From: CAZKFN01 sp964552035
GTDB lineage: Bacteria; Bacteroidota; Bacteroidia; Flavobacteriales_E; Vicingaceae
DNA length: 18,596 nucleotides
NCBI GenBank assembly: GCA_964552035.1
Contig: CAZKFN010000037.1
Location: forward strand, 1 to 18,596
Reading direction: 5' to 3'
Positions 1 through 6,617 of the stretch are shown piece after piece (within the stretch, counting starts at the first letter, position 1; every line of letters starts with the position of its first letter). The notes under the pieces were generated by a model. It saw only the letters and a program-made list of their open reading frames with translations, was not told where the DNA came from and searched no databases. A program made the position numbers and the translations under genes.

Positions 1-248
1 CAGATGAGTTTTCCGTTGATTAATGCAATAAATAAATCAGCGGGTATCAGCGGTATCCGCGGGAGAAAAAGCTTCTATAGGGAGGTTTCCCGCAGATGGC
101 GCAGATTGACGCAGATGAGTTTTCCGTTGATTAATGCAATAAATAAATCAGCGGGTATCAGCGGTATCCGCGGGAGAAAAAGCTTCTATAGAGGGATTGC
201 CCGCAGATAGCGCAGATAGCGCAGATTGACGCAGATGAGTTTTCTGTT
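1..248. repeat. Tandem CGCAGAT-family long direct repeat
   Basis: Two long near-identical copies lie head to tail, at 1-111 (111 bp) and 112-231 (120 bp). A third copy starts at 232 and breaks off around 244-248. Each begins CAGATGAGTTTTC and ends in a run of CGCAGAT-like words. Copy 2 is longer by one extra 9-bp CGCAGATAG unit (around 203-220) and differs by a few bases just before it. The unit also carries inverted words (TCCGCGGGAG facing CCCGCAGAT), so it could fold. CGCAGAT-rich intergenic repeats of this kind are familiar in Bacteroidota genomes, but their role is not established. The open frames that cross it are products of the repeat and do not look like genes. The left end of the array lies outside the window. 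Confidence 0.85.
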
Positions 249-624
249 TTACATATTCCCAATCTATCTTCTTCAATCATCAGCACAAGAAAACCTATTT
301 GATTGTAGAATTCTTCCGTATCCATTTCTTCATTATTCAAAGCAAATCCGAGTGAAACTAGATAGTTTTAAGACACCTCATCGTTAGAAAATCCTTCTTC
401 TAAATTTTCAGCATATTCAACAATACTTCCGGCATGCTGAAATACTTGCAAATCCACCAATATTTTCAACCTCTGTTCCGGTTTTCTCAGCAAACTTTTA
501 TAAATCTCCTCCCAACCGTTGAAATAGAAAAAACCTATTAAGAACTTCAACTCATCACTAATAGAAATCAAAGTATTTATTCTTCCTCTTAGTGTTTTTT
601 ATTGGTAATAAAGTTATTTGCCAT
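245..624 (-). pseudogene. Remnant of a PLD-domain (helicase-type) protein, N-terminal part
   Basis: Reading leftward from an ATG at 622-624, the peptide begins MANNFITNKK and then loses frame in an A6 run (about 607-612). The next frame continues TLRGRINTLISISDELKFL and IGFFYFNGWEEIYKSLL. This resembles, from memory, the N-terminal phospholipase-D-like domain of large SNF2/superfamily II helicases. A TAA at 368-370 interrupts the frame, after which the same frame resumes with ALNNEEMDTEEFYNQIG and IEEDRLGICKT. It stops being gene-like exactly where the CGCAGAT repeat begins. No HKD motif or helicase domain remains. There are therefore three lesions: a one-base frameshift, a nonsense codon and a 3' truncation. 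The start lies 5 bp downstream of the ATPase stop codon, so the two may once have been cotranscribed. The decay is clear; the family name is from memory. Confidence 0.6.
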
Positions 625-629
625 TTTTT

Positions 630-1799
630 TTACTCGTTAAATTTTAAATTTCTGAAATTAAGCATCCCATTTTCAGACGTATCAATATCCTGTTCTCCAT
701 CATAGATTACCTGTGTAGAAACTACATCATCACCGGCTGTTTTACGGAAATAGTTTAAGTTTTTCACAAAGCCCTTCGTAAAGGATTTAGCCGATTTGAC
801 TTCATAAGCATACAGTTGTGTTCCACGCTCTGCAATCAAATCCACTTCGTTTTGCGATTTATCCCTGTAAAAATAAAAACGGGGCATTTTACCGCTATGA
901 TAGCGATTTTTAAAAAATTCCAATACCACCATATTTTCAAAAATGGCTCCCCGCAAAGGATGCGTAGCCAATTGTTGTTCATTTTCTATCCCTAATAGAA
1001 AACATACCAAACCGGTATCGTAGAAATAAATTTTAGGCGACTTCACCAATCTTTTTCCTATGTTTCTGAAAAAAGGCGGGAGACGAAAAAGCACATAAGA
1101 AGCTTCAAGCACGCTCAACCATTCTTGGATTGTAGGAACGGATACACCGACTTCATTCGATAATGCGGAAGCATTAAATTCTGTACCTGTTCTACCTGCG
1201 CAAAGTCGAATAAAAGTTTGAAAACGAATAATATCTTTTACATTTAAAAGTTGGCGTACATCACGTTCTACATACGTGTTATAATAGTTTTGAGCCACAT
1301 CTTGCACCGGAATATTCTTTGCCCAAACATCAGGATACCCGCCATTCAACAGCAAGGTATTCGTATCATTATTAATCTCCGAACCAATTTCCTGTAGGGA
1401 AAGGGGCAGTAAAGTCAAAATCGCTGCTCTACCGGCTAAAGATTGCGTAATATTCTGCAATAAAGTGAAGTTACTACTACCGGTCAATATAAATTTAGCT
1501 TGTTCCTGTTCATCTACAACGACCTGAATATAAGAAAACAATTCCGGAAGATGTTGGGCTTCATCTATGATTAATCCATTTGCATATTGTTCTAAAAAAG
1601 CCTTTGGTGCCGTTAAAACCTGTTCTCTTACAGCTGGATTTTCAAGATTAATATAATGATAATCAGAAAATACACGTTTACACAAAAAGGTTTTGCCCGA
1701 CTGCCTGGGTCCTGTAACAACCACAACGGCATATAATGCGGAAAGCCGTATTAACTCTTTGCTCAATTGCCGGGGTATAAACTCTTTTTTTTCAGACAT
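630..1799 (-). CDS. AAA-family ATPase with DUF4143 / nuclease-like C-terminus
   Basis: A 389-residue protein of the AAA_14/DUF4143 group. Residues 30-37 (GPRQSGKT) form the Walker A loop and 75-80 (GLIIDE) Walker B. GSSN at 107-110 sits where sensor 1 is expected, and LAGR at 121-124 may supply an arginine finger. A winged-helix-like stretch follows (about 205-240), and the tail has a PD-(D/E)XK-like pattern: E288, D320 in NEVDL, and E333/K335 in YEVKSA. Start is the ATG at 1797-1799; no ribosome binding site is visible, as usual in this phylum. The family is widespread and often horizontally acquired; its biological role is poorly defined. It is intact although both neighbours are decayed. 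A 21-bp stretch covering its start codon is repeated 81 bp upstream. Confident on family, not on function. Confidence 0.88.
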   Translation of the reverse strand: MSEKKEFIPRQLSKELIRLSALYAVVVVTGPRQSGKTFLCKRVFSDYHYINLENPAVREQVLTAPKAFLEQYANGLIIDEAQHLPELFSYIQVVVDEQEQAKFILTGSSNFTLLQNITQSLAGRAAILTLLPLSLQEIGSEINNDTNTLLLNGGYPDVWAKNIPVQDVAQNYYNTYVERDVRQLLNVKDIIRFQTFIRLCAGRTGTEFNASALSNEVGVSVPTIQEWLSVLEASYVLFRLPPFFRNIGKRLVKSPKIYFYDTGLVCFLLGIENEQQLATHPLRGAIFENMVVLEFFKNRYHSGKMPRFYFYRDKSQNEVDLIAERGTQLYAYEVKSAKSFTKGFVKNLNYFRKTAGDDVVSTQVIYDGEQDIDTSENGMLNFRNLKFNE

Positions 1800-1889
1800 T
1801 TTTAAAGTTGAAGTTTAAATCCGTCCAAATGTAATGAAATATCAGAAGAATTAAAATAATTGTTATTGTTTTTCAGACACTTTTAAAGT
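1788..1889. repeat. Imperfect direct repeat over the ATPase start
   Basis: The 21 bases at 1788-1808, which include the ATPase start codon, recur at 1869-1889 with one mismatch (T1799 to C1880). The offset is 81 bp. In the upstream copy the start codon reads GTG and the frame closes after a few codons. Less exact similarity (GTCCA words) continues on the far side of each copy. It looks like a small duplication of the 5' end. Confidence 0.6.
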
Positions 1890-1922
1890 GCAACTTCATA
1901 TTTGTCCAGCTTTATCTCGATT

Positions 1923-2170
1923 CTATAAATTGTGGCGTTGAACAAATGATGATACCGTCAATCGATGAACACCCAAAATTCTTCCAATAGCAGAATAGGA
2001 AACCCTTTTATCCAACAACTCTTGGATTTTTCGTCTATGGATAGATCTAAAACTGCTTTTAATTCATCTAATTTTATTTCGTTATCACGGATAATATTGG
2101 GATGAATACATTTAATAGACTTCACCAATTTATTCGGGCTTCTGATTATATTACCGAAAACCCTTTTTCT
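1923..2170 (-). pseudogene. Frameshifted helix-turn-helix protein remnant (recombinase/transposase-like C-terminus)
   Basis: Reading leftward from about 2170, one frame gives RSPNKLVKSIKCIHPNII and then IKLDELKAVLDLS. Near 2041 the sense passes to another frame, which gives HRRKIQELLDKRVSYSAIG, RILGVHRLTVSSFVQRHNL and a TAG at 1923-1925. The second half has the pattern of a resolvase-type helix-turn-helix (S.SAIGRILGVHRLTVSSF). The two halves join by a one-base shift, and an in-frame TAA at 2171-2173 closes the upstream side, so no catalytic domain is present. It is probably the C-terminal tail of a serine recombinase, transposase or similar DNA-binding protein. The exact family is not recognised. 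With the helicase remnant on the other side, it frames the ATPase with mobile-element-like debris. Confidence 0.5.
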
Positions 2171-2215
2171 TTAAAAATATTTTTGTGTATTTTTATTTGA
2201 TTCACTTGTTTTTAT

Positions 2216-2257
2216 ACCACATAGCAGCATAGTTCTTTTTCTAAGTGTCTATGTGGT
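2216..2257. repeat. Short intergenic inverted repeat (ACCACATAG ... CTATGTGGT)
   Basis: Perfect 9-bp arms at 2216-2224 and 2249-2257 enclose a 24-bp loop that itself contains related words (CATAG, AAGTG). Repeats built on ACCACATAG/CTATGTGGT are common between genes in Bacteroidota, as recalled from general knowledge. It lies downstream of the small lipoprotein gene and could serve as a transcript end, though there is no clean U-tract. Confidence 0.55.
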
Positions 2258-2313
2258 TTGACAAATGAGAATATTCTATTTTGTTCCTTAAAAGTCGTTA
2301 GATATGTTTTATT

Positions 2314-2487
2314 CTAGTTGTGGATATAATTTCGCTTATCCATAGAAGGTATAGTTTTATTCATACTCCAGCTAGGGCAATCACAATCTTTTTTTTTCTT
2401 ACGCTTATAAGTGTGAGTATTGTTTTTACATGCAGTAATGAGTAAAGTAGAAAGAAGAATTAAAAATATATACCTTTTATTTGTCAT
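2314..2487 (-). CDS. Small Cys-rich lipoprotein, 57 residues
   Basis: An ATG at 2485-2487 opens a 57-codon frame ending in TAG at 2314-2316. The first 20 residues are a lipoprotein signal: a short basic start (MTNKR), a hydrophobic core and the lipobox LITAC with Cys20. The mature part is a Lys-rich stretch (YKRKKKK) followed by DCDCPSWS and a short polar tail. Similar very small lipoproteins with a KKxDCxCPxWS-like core occur in Bacteroidota from memory; no function is known to me. A TACCTTTA on the minus strand (2495-2502), close to the TAnnTTTG consensus, sits just upstream, and the nrdJ terminator separates it from nrdJ. So it is probably its own transcription unit. The signal peptide and Cys motif make a chance frame unlikely. 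Confidence 0.7.
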   Translation of the reverse strand: MTNKRYIFLILLSTLLITACKNNTHTYKRKKKKDCDCPSWSMNKTIPSMDKRNYIHN

Positions 2488-2507
2488 ACTAGTGTAAAGG
2501 TAAGTAC

Positions 2508-2543
2508 AAAAAAGCCTCTATTTAAATTTAAACAGAGGCTTTT
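2508..2543 (-). terminator. Rho-independent terminator after nrdJ
   Basis: A 10-bp perfect stem (AAAAGCCTCT at 2510-2519 paired with AGAGGCTTTT at 2534-2543) has an AT-rich loop that is itself palindromic (TTTAAATTTAAA). Read on the minus strand it ends in a run of T. It lies 24 bp past the nrdJ stop codon. Confidence 0.8.
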
Positions 2544-2566
2544 AATGTTTGAAGTAAATTCATCAA

Positions 2567-5173
2567 CTATCCACATTGACTATATCCACAGTTGGAACAT
2601 GTTAGGCAGCCTTCTTTAAAAACAAGGGTATCTTCTTCATCGCAGTCTGGGCAAAGTTGTCCTTCTGCTTTAGTACCATTTGGAATATATTTCTTAAGAG
2701 CCCTTTGAACTCCATTTTTCCAAGTATTTAAACTTTCATCATTTAAGTGTAGGTTTGCTACCATTTCTACCACAAAAGCAAGTGGCATTCCATGGCGTAA
2801 AACACCAGAAATCAATTTAGCATAATTCCAATACTCTTCATTAAAAGTTCTTGAAAGCCCTTCAATGGTTGTTTTATAGCCTTCTTTATCTTCATATTGG
2901 AAATCATATCTTGCTCTTCCGTCTTCACTTTTGTTGCGAATCACCCAGCCTTTGTCAACCTGACTTAAAATCGCAAATGAATCTTCAGCTCTACCGGTAA
3001 AAATTTCATAAGGTCTACCTTCATATAACCCAACAACAGCAATCCATTTTTCTTGGTTGTTGTTAAACTTAACAATATCTGCTTCTAAAGTTTTTGGACG
3101 TTTTGGAGCTTGAGTTTCCATAAAGGAAATTTTTTCAGCTTCCTTTTTATCATTGCTAATAAGAACGCCAGAACGTGAACCATCTCGATAAACCGTTATT
3201 CCCTTACAGCCACTTTCCCATCCAGTTTGATAGATTTTACCAATCATTTCCTCAGAGATATCTTCGGGAACGTTAACAGTAACACTAATAGAGTGGTCAA
3301 CCCATTTTTGGATAGCACCTTGCATTTTAACCTTATTCACCCAATCCACATCATTTGCAGTAGCTTTGTAATAAGGTGATTTTTCAATGATTTCATTTAA
3401 TTCTTCTTCTGATAAAGCAGCAACTTCATCGAGGTTATACCCTTGAGTTTCTAACCATATTTTAAAGTTATGGTGGAAAACATTATACTCTTCCCAAGCA
3501 TCTCCAACTTCATCTACAAAGTCAATTCTACTGCTTTTATCATTAGGATTTACTTTTCTTCTTCTTTTATACGAAACCATAAATACAGGTTCAATTCCAG
3601 AAGTAGTCTGGGTCATTATACTTGTTGTACCAGTTGGTGCAATAGTTAAGAGGGCGATGTTCCTTCTTCCATATTGGGTCATATCGTCGTAAAGTGCTGG
3701 ATCCGCTTCCTTAATACGATTAATCATTGGGTTTTTTTCTTCTCGTATGGCATCATAAATCGGGAAAGCTCCTCTTTCTTTAGCCATTTCTACAGAAGAG
3801 CGATAAGCTTCTAAAGCTAAGGTTTTATGTACTTTAACAGAAAAGTTAAGTGCTTCATCTGTTCCATATCTTTTGTTAAGAGCAGCTAACATATCGCCTT
3901 CAGCGGTGATTCCTACTCCAGTTCTTCTACCTTCAATACATTTTTGTTTAATTTTTTTCCAAAGATTTAATTCTGTTCTTTTAACATCAATGTTCTCAGG
4001 GTCATTTTCAATTTTGTCGAGAATAGCATCAATTTTTTCCATTTCTAAATCTACAATGTCGTCCATTATTCTTTGTGCATAAGCAACATGCTTTTTAAAT
4101 TTTGGCATGTTAAAACTTGCTTCTGGAGTAAATGGATTATCAACATAGCTAAATAAATTAATAGCTAACAAACGACAGCTGTCATAAGGACAAAGAGGGA
4201 TTTCTCCACAGGGATTCGTTGAAACGGTTTTAAAGCCAAGATCAGCATAACAGTCTGGAATAGATTCATTGATTACTGTATCCCAAAATAGAACCCCTGG
4301 TTCGGCAGATTTCCAAGCATTATGAACAATCTTATCCCATAATTTTTTAGCATCCGCTTCTTTACTAACTTTTGGTTGCTCACTATGAATAGGGTATTGT
4401 TGAATAAATGGCTGATTGTTAATTACGCTTTTCATAAAGTCATCTGTTATCTTTACAGATACATTAGCACCGGTAACCTTTGTGCCATCCATTTTTGCAT
4501 CAATAAAACCTTCTGCATCTGGATGTTTAATGGAAACACTCAGCATAAGCGCACCACGTCTTCCATCTTGTGCTACTTCTCTAGTAGAGTTGGAATAACG
4601 CTCCATAAATGGGACAATTCCAGTTGAGGTTAAAGCTGAGTTCATCACAGCACTCCCTTTAGGGCGAATATGAGAGAGGTCGTGCCCGACACCGCCTCTT
4701 CTTTTCATAAGCTGTACTTGTTCTTCATCAATTTTCATAACTCCACCATAAGAATCTGAATCTCCTTTGTTGCCAATTACAAAGCAGTTGGATAAAGATG
4801 CAATCTGATAAGGATTACCGATTCCAGTCATTGGACCACCCTGGGGAACAATGTATTTAAATTCCTTTAGTAAGTTAAAAATCTCTTCTTCGCTTAGAGA
4901 ATTTGGATATCTTTTTTCAATTCGTGCAATCTCTTTAGCCATTCTATAATGCATAGCATCGGGAGTGGATTCATAAATGTTACCTGCTGAATCTTTTAGT
5001 GCATATTTATTGACCCATACATTCGCTGCAAGTTCGTCTCCTTTAAAATAAATCGCTGCTGCATTTACAGCTTCATCGTAGGTAAAAATTTTGGGCATTT
5101 CGTCATTTTGAGGTGCCTCTATACTTACTTCATCATTCACTTCAAATTCTATTTTCGGGGCTGTTTCTTTCAT
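2567..5173 (-). CDS. nrdJ: Adenosylcobalamin-dependent (class II) ribonucleotide reductase
   Basis: Makes deoxyribonucleotides from ribonucleotides in the cytoplasm, using adenosylcobalamin to start the radical. From the ATG at 5171-5173 the protein has 868 residues, the usual length for the class. A TTG 27 bp upstream is in frame but less likely. Visible active-site elements: C130 in SNCFV, the finger loop NPCGE (320-324) with C322 as the expected thiyl cysteine, C333 in DSCRLL as the second redox cysteine, and the phosphate-binding PTGTTSI loop. The last 28 residues form a Cys-rich tail with repeated CxxC pairs (from CPDC at 841-844), typical of NrdJ for Cys reduction or zinc binding. No cobalamin riboswitch is visible upstream. 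A strong terminator follows, so it is probably monocistronic. Confidence 0.95.
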   Translation of the reverse strand: MKETAPKIEFEVNDEVSIEAPQNDEMPKIFTYDEAVNAAAIYFKGDELAANVWVNKYALKDSAGNIYESTPDAMHYRMAKEIARIEKRYPNSLSEEEIFNLLKEFKYIVPQGGPMTGIGNPYQIASLSNCFVIGNKGDSDSYGGVMKIDEEQVQLMKRRGGVGHDLSHIRPKGSAVMNSALTSTGIVPFMERYSNSTREVAQDGRRGALMLSVSIKHPDAEGFIDAKMDGTKVTGANVSVKITDDFMKSVINNQPFIQQYPIHSEQPKVSKEADAKKLWDKIVHNAWKSAEPGVLFWDTVINESIPDCYADLGFKTVSTNPCGEIPLCPYDSCRLLAINLFSYVDNPFTPEASFNMPKFKKHVAYAQRIMDDIVDLEMEKIDAILDKIENDPENIDVKRTELNLWKKIKQKCIEGRRTGVGITAEGDMLAALNKRYGTDEALNFSVKVHKTLALEAYRSSVEMAKERGAFPIYDAIREEKNPMINRIKEADPALYDDMTQYGRRNIALLTIAPTGTTSIMTQTTSGIEPVFMVSYKRRRKVNPNDKSSRIDFVDEVGDAWEEYNVFHHNFKIWLETQGYNLDEVAALSEEELNEIIEKSPYYKATANDVDWVNKVKMQGAIQKWVDHSISVTVNVPEDISEEMIGKIYQTGWESGCKGITVYRDGSRSGVLISNDKKEAEKISFMETQAPKRPKTLEADIVKFNNNQEKWIAVVGLYEGRPYEIFTGRAEDSFAILSQVDKGWVIRNKSEDGRARYDFQYEDKEGYKTTIEGLSRTFNEEYWNYAKLISGVLRHGMPLAFVVEMVANLHLNDESLNTWKNGVQRALKKYIPNGTKAEGQLCPDCDEEDTLVFKEGCLTCSNCGYSQCG

Positions 5174-5607
5174 ATTCAATAAATTGGCTTTGTCTCTCAA
5201 GAGAGAAAATTAATAGTTAATTAACTTGACTAAGATAGGGATGTATATAGTTAATTTTTTAGTTTCCTCAGGGTAATTTTCAACAATACATTTTTCATTT
5301 TATAGGCTTGACTCCATCAAAGGTTGACTCTATATTTAAATTTATTTTTCAACAATTTATATTTTGGCATTGTGCTTCACAAATATTTATATTAAGCTTA
5401 AAGACTTAAAATTATTATGGGATTATTTTCTTAATTCCTTTTATCAAAAAACCTTTTTGTAAATACGGCGAGCTCATATAACAACTTTAAAACAAAAAAG
5501 GTTTGTCATTTAATATCTAATAACTAAGATATAGAAAATTTTGTGCTCAGGTATTTTAATTGATACCATTTTTATTAATGATGTTTGTAGTTTTAAAAAA
5601 ACAATAC
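5174..5607. other. Divergent intergenic region, nrdJ / hemD
   Basis: No gene is visible in this 434-bp AT-rich stretch, which must hold the promoters of both flanking genes. It contains TCTCTC-AA-GAGAGA at 5193-5206, close to the nrdJ start, and two TTGACTC words about 15 bp apart near 5308 and 5324. A long-loop inverted repeat has AAACCTTTTTGT-like arms at about 5448-5460 and 5492-5503. No TAnnTTTG box stands out clearly and no B12 riboswitch elements were found. Confidence 0.5.
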
Positions 5608-6357
5608 ATGCTAAAAGGGAAAAAAGTTTTATTGACAGAAGAGGAAAGCCAATTGCAAGAGATAACTAGGAAAATTAGAAGTAAAGGTGCACAAGCACTT
5701 TATCTTCCAATGGTTAATTTAAAAGAAATTGATGAGTTAGAAGATTTATATGTTGCTTTAAATCAGTTTGAAATCTACGATTGGTTGATTTTTACTTCCC
5801 CTAATACAGTATATTTCTTTTTTAAACTAGCGGAAGAAAAAGGGGTTAAATTTTATTTTTTTCCCAAACTTAAGATTGCTACAGTAGGGGATAAAACAAA
5901 AACGGCACTCGAACAAATTGGCTTTAGAACAAATTTTGTACCTATTAAAGAAGATCCTCTTGTTTTGGCAAGAGATATGGATTTGAATATAGAAGGAAAA
6001 TATGTATTAATTCCCAAATCTTTAAAAGATAATAATGAGTTTTTTAATGCATTTCAAACACGTAAAGCTATCACCCACTCCATTCCAATATATGATAAGG
6101 TGGAAATAAGTTATCCTTCAAATCAATTTATACAATACCTACAAACAGATATAGATTATATTGTTTTTATCTCTGAAGAAGCTGTAAAATCCTTTGCAGC
6201 TAATTTCCATAATAGTAAGTATAAATTACAAAATAAAAAGTTGATTTATTTAAACACTACCCTTGCCAACTTGGCAGATAAGTTAAAACTCAGGGTTGAT
6301 AGTATTGCCAACCCTCAGACTTTTGATGGCTTGGTTGAGCAATTGAACAGGATTTAA
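5608..6357 (+). CDS. hemD: HemD-like uroporphyrinogen-III synthase
   Basis: Predicted to close and invert hydroxymethylbilane to uroporphyrinogen III, the branch point for heme, siroheme and cobalamin. From the ATG at 5608 it has 249 residues, normal for the family. It begins LKGKKVLLTEE, has the conserved IFTSPNTVYFFF segment in the first domain, ATVGDKTKTALEQIGF in the hinge region, and a second Rossmann-like half with YIVFISEEAVKSF. Sequence conservation in HemD is always low, so assignment rests on this pattern and length. In-frame starts at 5560 (TTG) and 5581 (ATG) would add residues that do not look like the family N-terminus; 5608 is preferred. It is followed 260 bp later by the CbiX-like gene on the same strand. 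Confidence 0.8.
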   Translation: MLKGKKVLLTEEESQLQEITRKIRSKGAQALYLPMVNLKEIDELEDLYVALNQFEIYDWLIFTSPNTVYFFFKLAEEKGVKFYFFPKLKIATVGDKTKTALEQIGFRTNFVPIKEDPLVLARDMDLNIEGKYVLIPKSLKDNNEFFNAFQTRKAITHSIPIYDKVEISYPSNQFIQYLQTDIDYIVFISEEAVKSFAANFHNSKYKLQNKKLIYLNTTLANLADKLKLRVDSIANPQTFDGLVEQLNRI

Positions 6358-6555
6358 GAGTAAGATATACTAGTTTAAAGCTACCTTAATTTAGGGATAG
6401 TGATAATTTGAATGCCATTTTGCTCTCTTTTATAAAAAATACTAGACTATTTTTGCTGGTATAAAACTGACCTAAATCCGAATTAAGTTTTGTAGAATAT
6501 TGGTTGATAGGAAATTACCATTGCCCATTTCTTAGGAACATCAAACAACATCTCT

Positions 6556-6576
6556 TATTTATAATTGTTCTAAATA
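6556..6576. promoter_or_regulatory. Candidate operator, near-palindrome in front of the CbiX-like gene
   Basis: A 21-bp near-palindrome has perfect TATTTA/TAAATA ends and 8 of 10 symmetric pairs. It ends 4 bp before the -7 box at 6581, so a bound protein would block the promoter. The AT-rich arms and length are reminiscent of Fur-type iron boxes, which is an inference only. Confidence 0.35.
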
Positions 6577-6580
6577 GTGT

Positions 6581-6588
6581 TATCTTTG
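6581..6588 (+). promoter_or_regulatory. Bacteroidota -7 box (TATCTTTG) for the CbiX-like gene
   Basis: TATCTTTG fits the TAnnTTTG consensus exactly and is followed by GCAGC. It lies 29 bp before the ATG at 6618. The upstream TTG at 6565-6567 is closer than the usual -33 spacing. Confidence 0.55.
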
Positions 6589-6617
6589 CAGCCTAAATTA
6601 AAAGAAAAATAAGAATT

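Noticed and set aside
4..210. An open frame with a duplicated peptide across the left repeats
   Set aside because: The duplication simply mirrors the DNA repeat; the peptide has no domain features and the flanking region is repeat and pseudogene.
1..248. CRISPR array
   Set aside because: The repeated unit is over 110 bp with no unique spacers, and no cas genes are present.
4376..4627. Plus-strand open frames inside nrdJ
   Set aside because: They are antisense to strongly conserved reductase motifs and show no independent protein features.
5445..5505. Terminator or riboswitch from the AAACCTTTTTGT inverted repeat
   Set aside because: The arms are AT-rich with a bulge and a loop of over 30 bases, with no upstream gene on either strand that needs a terminator there.
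5174..5607. Cobalamin riboswitch or NrdR boxes upstream of nrdJ
   Set aside because: No B12-box or conserved riboswitch core was seen on the minus strand. A single loose CTATATA word near 5240 does not make a pair of NrdR boxes.
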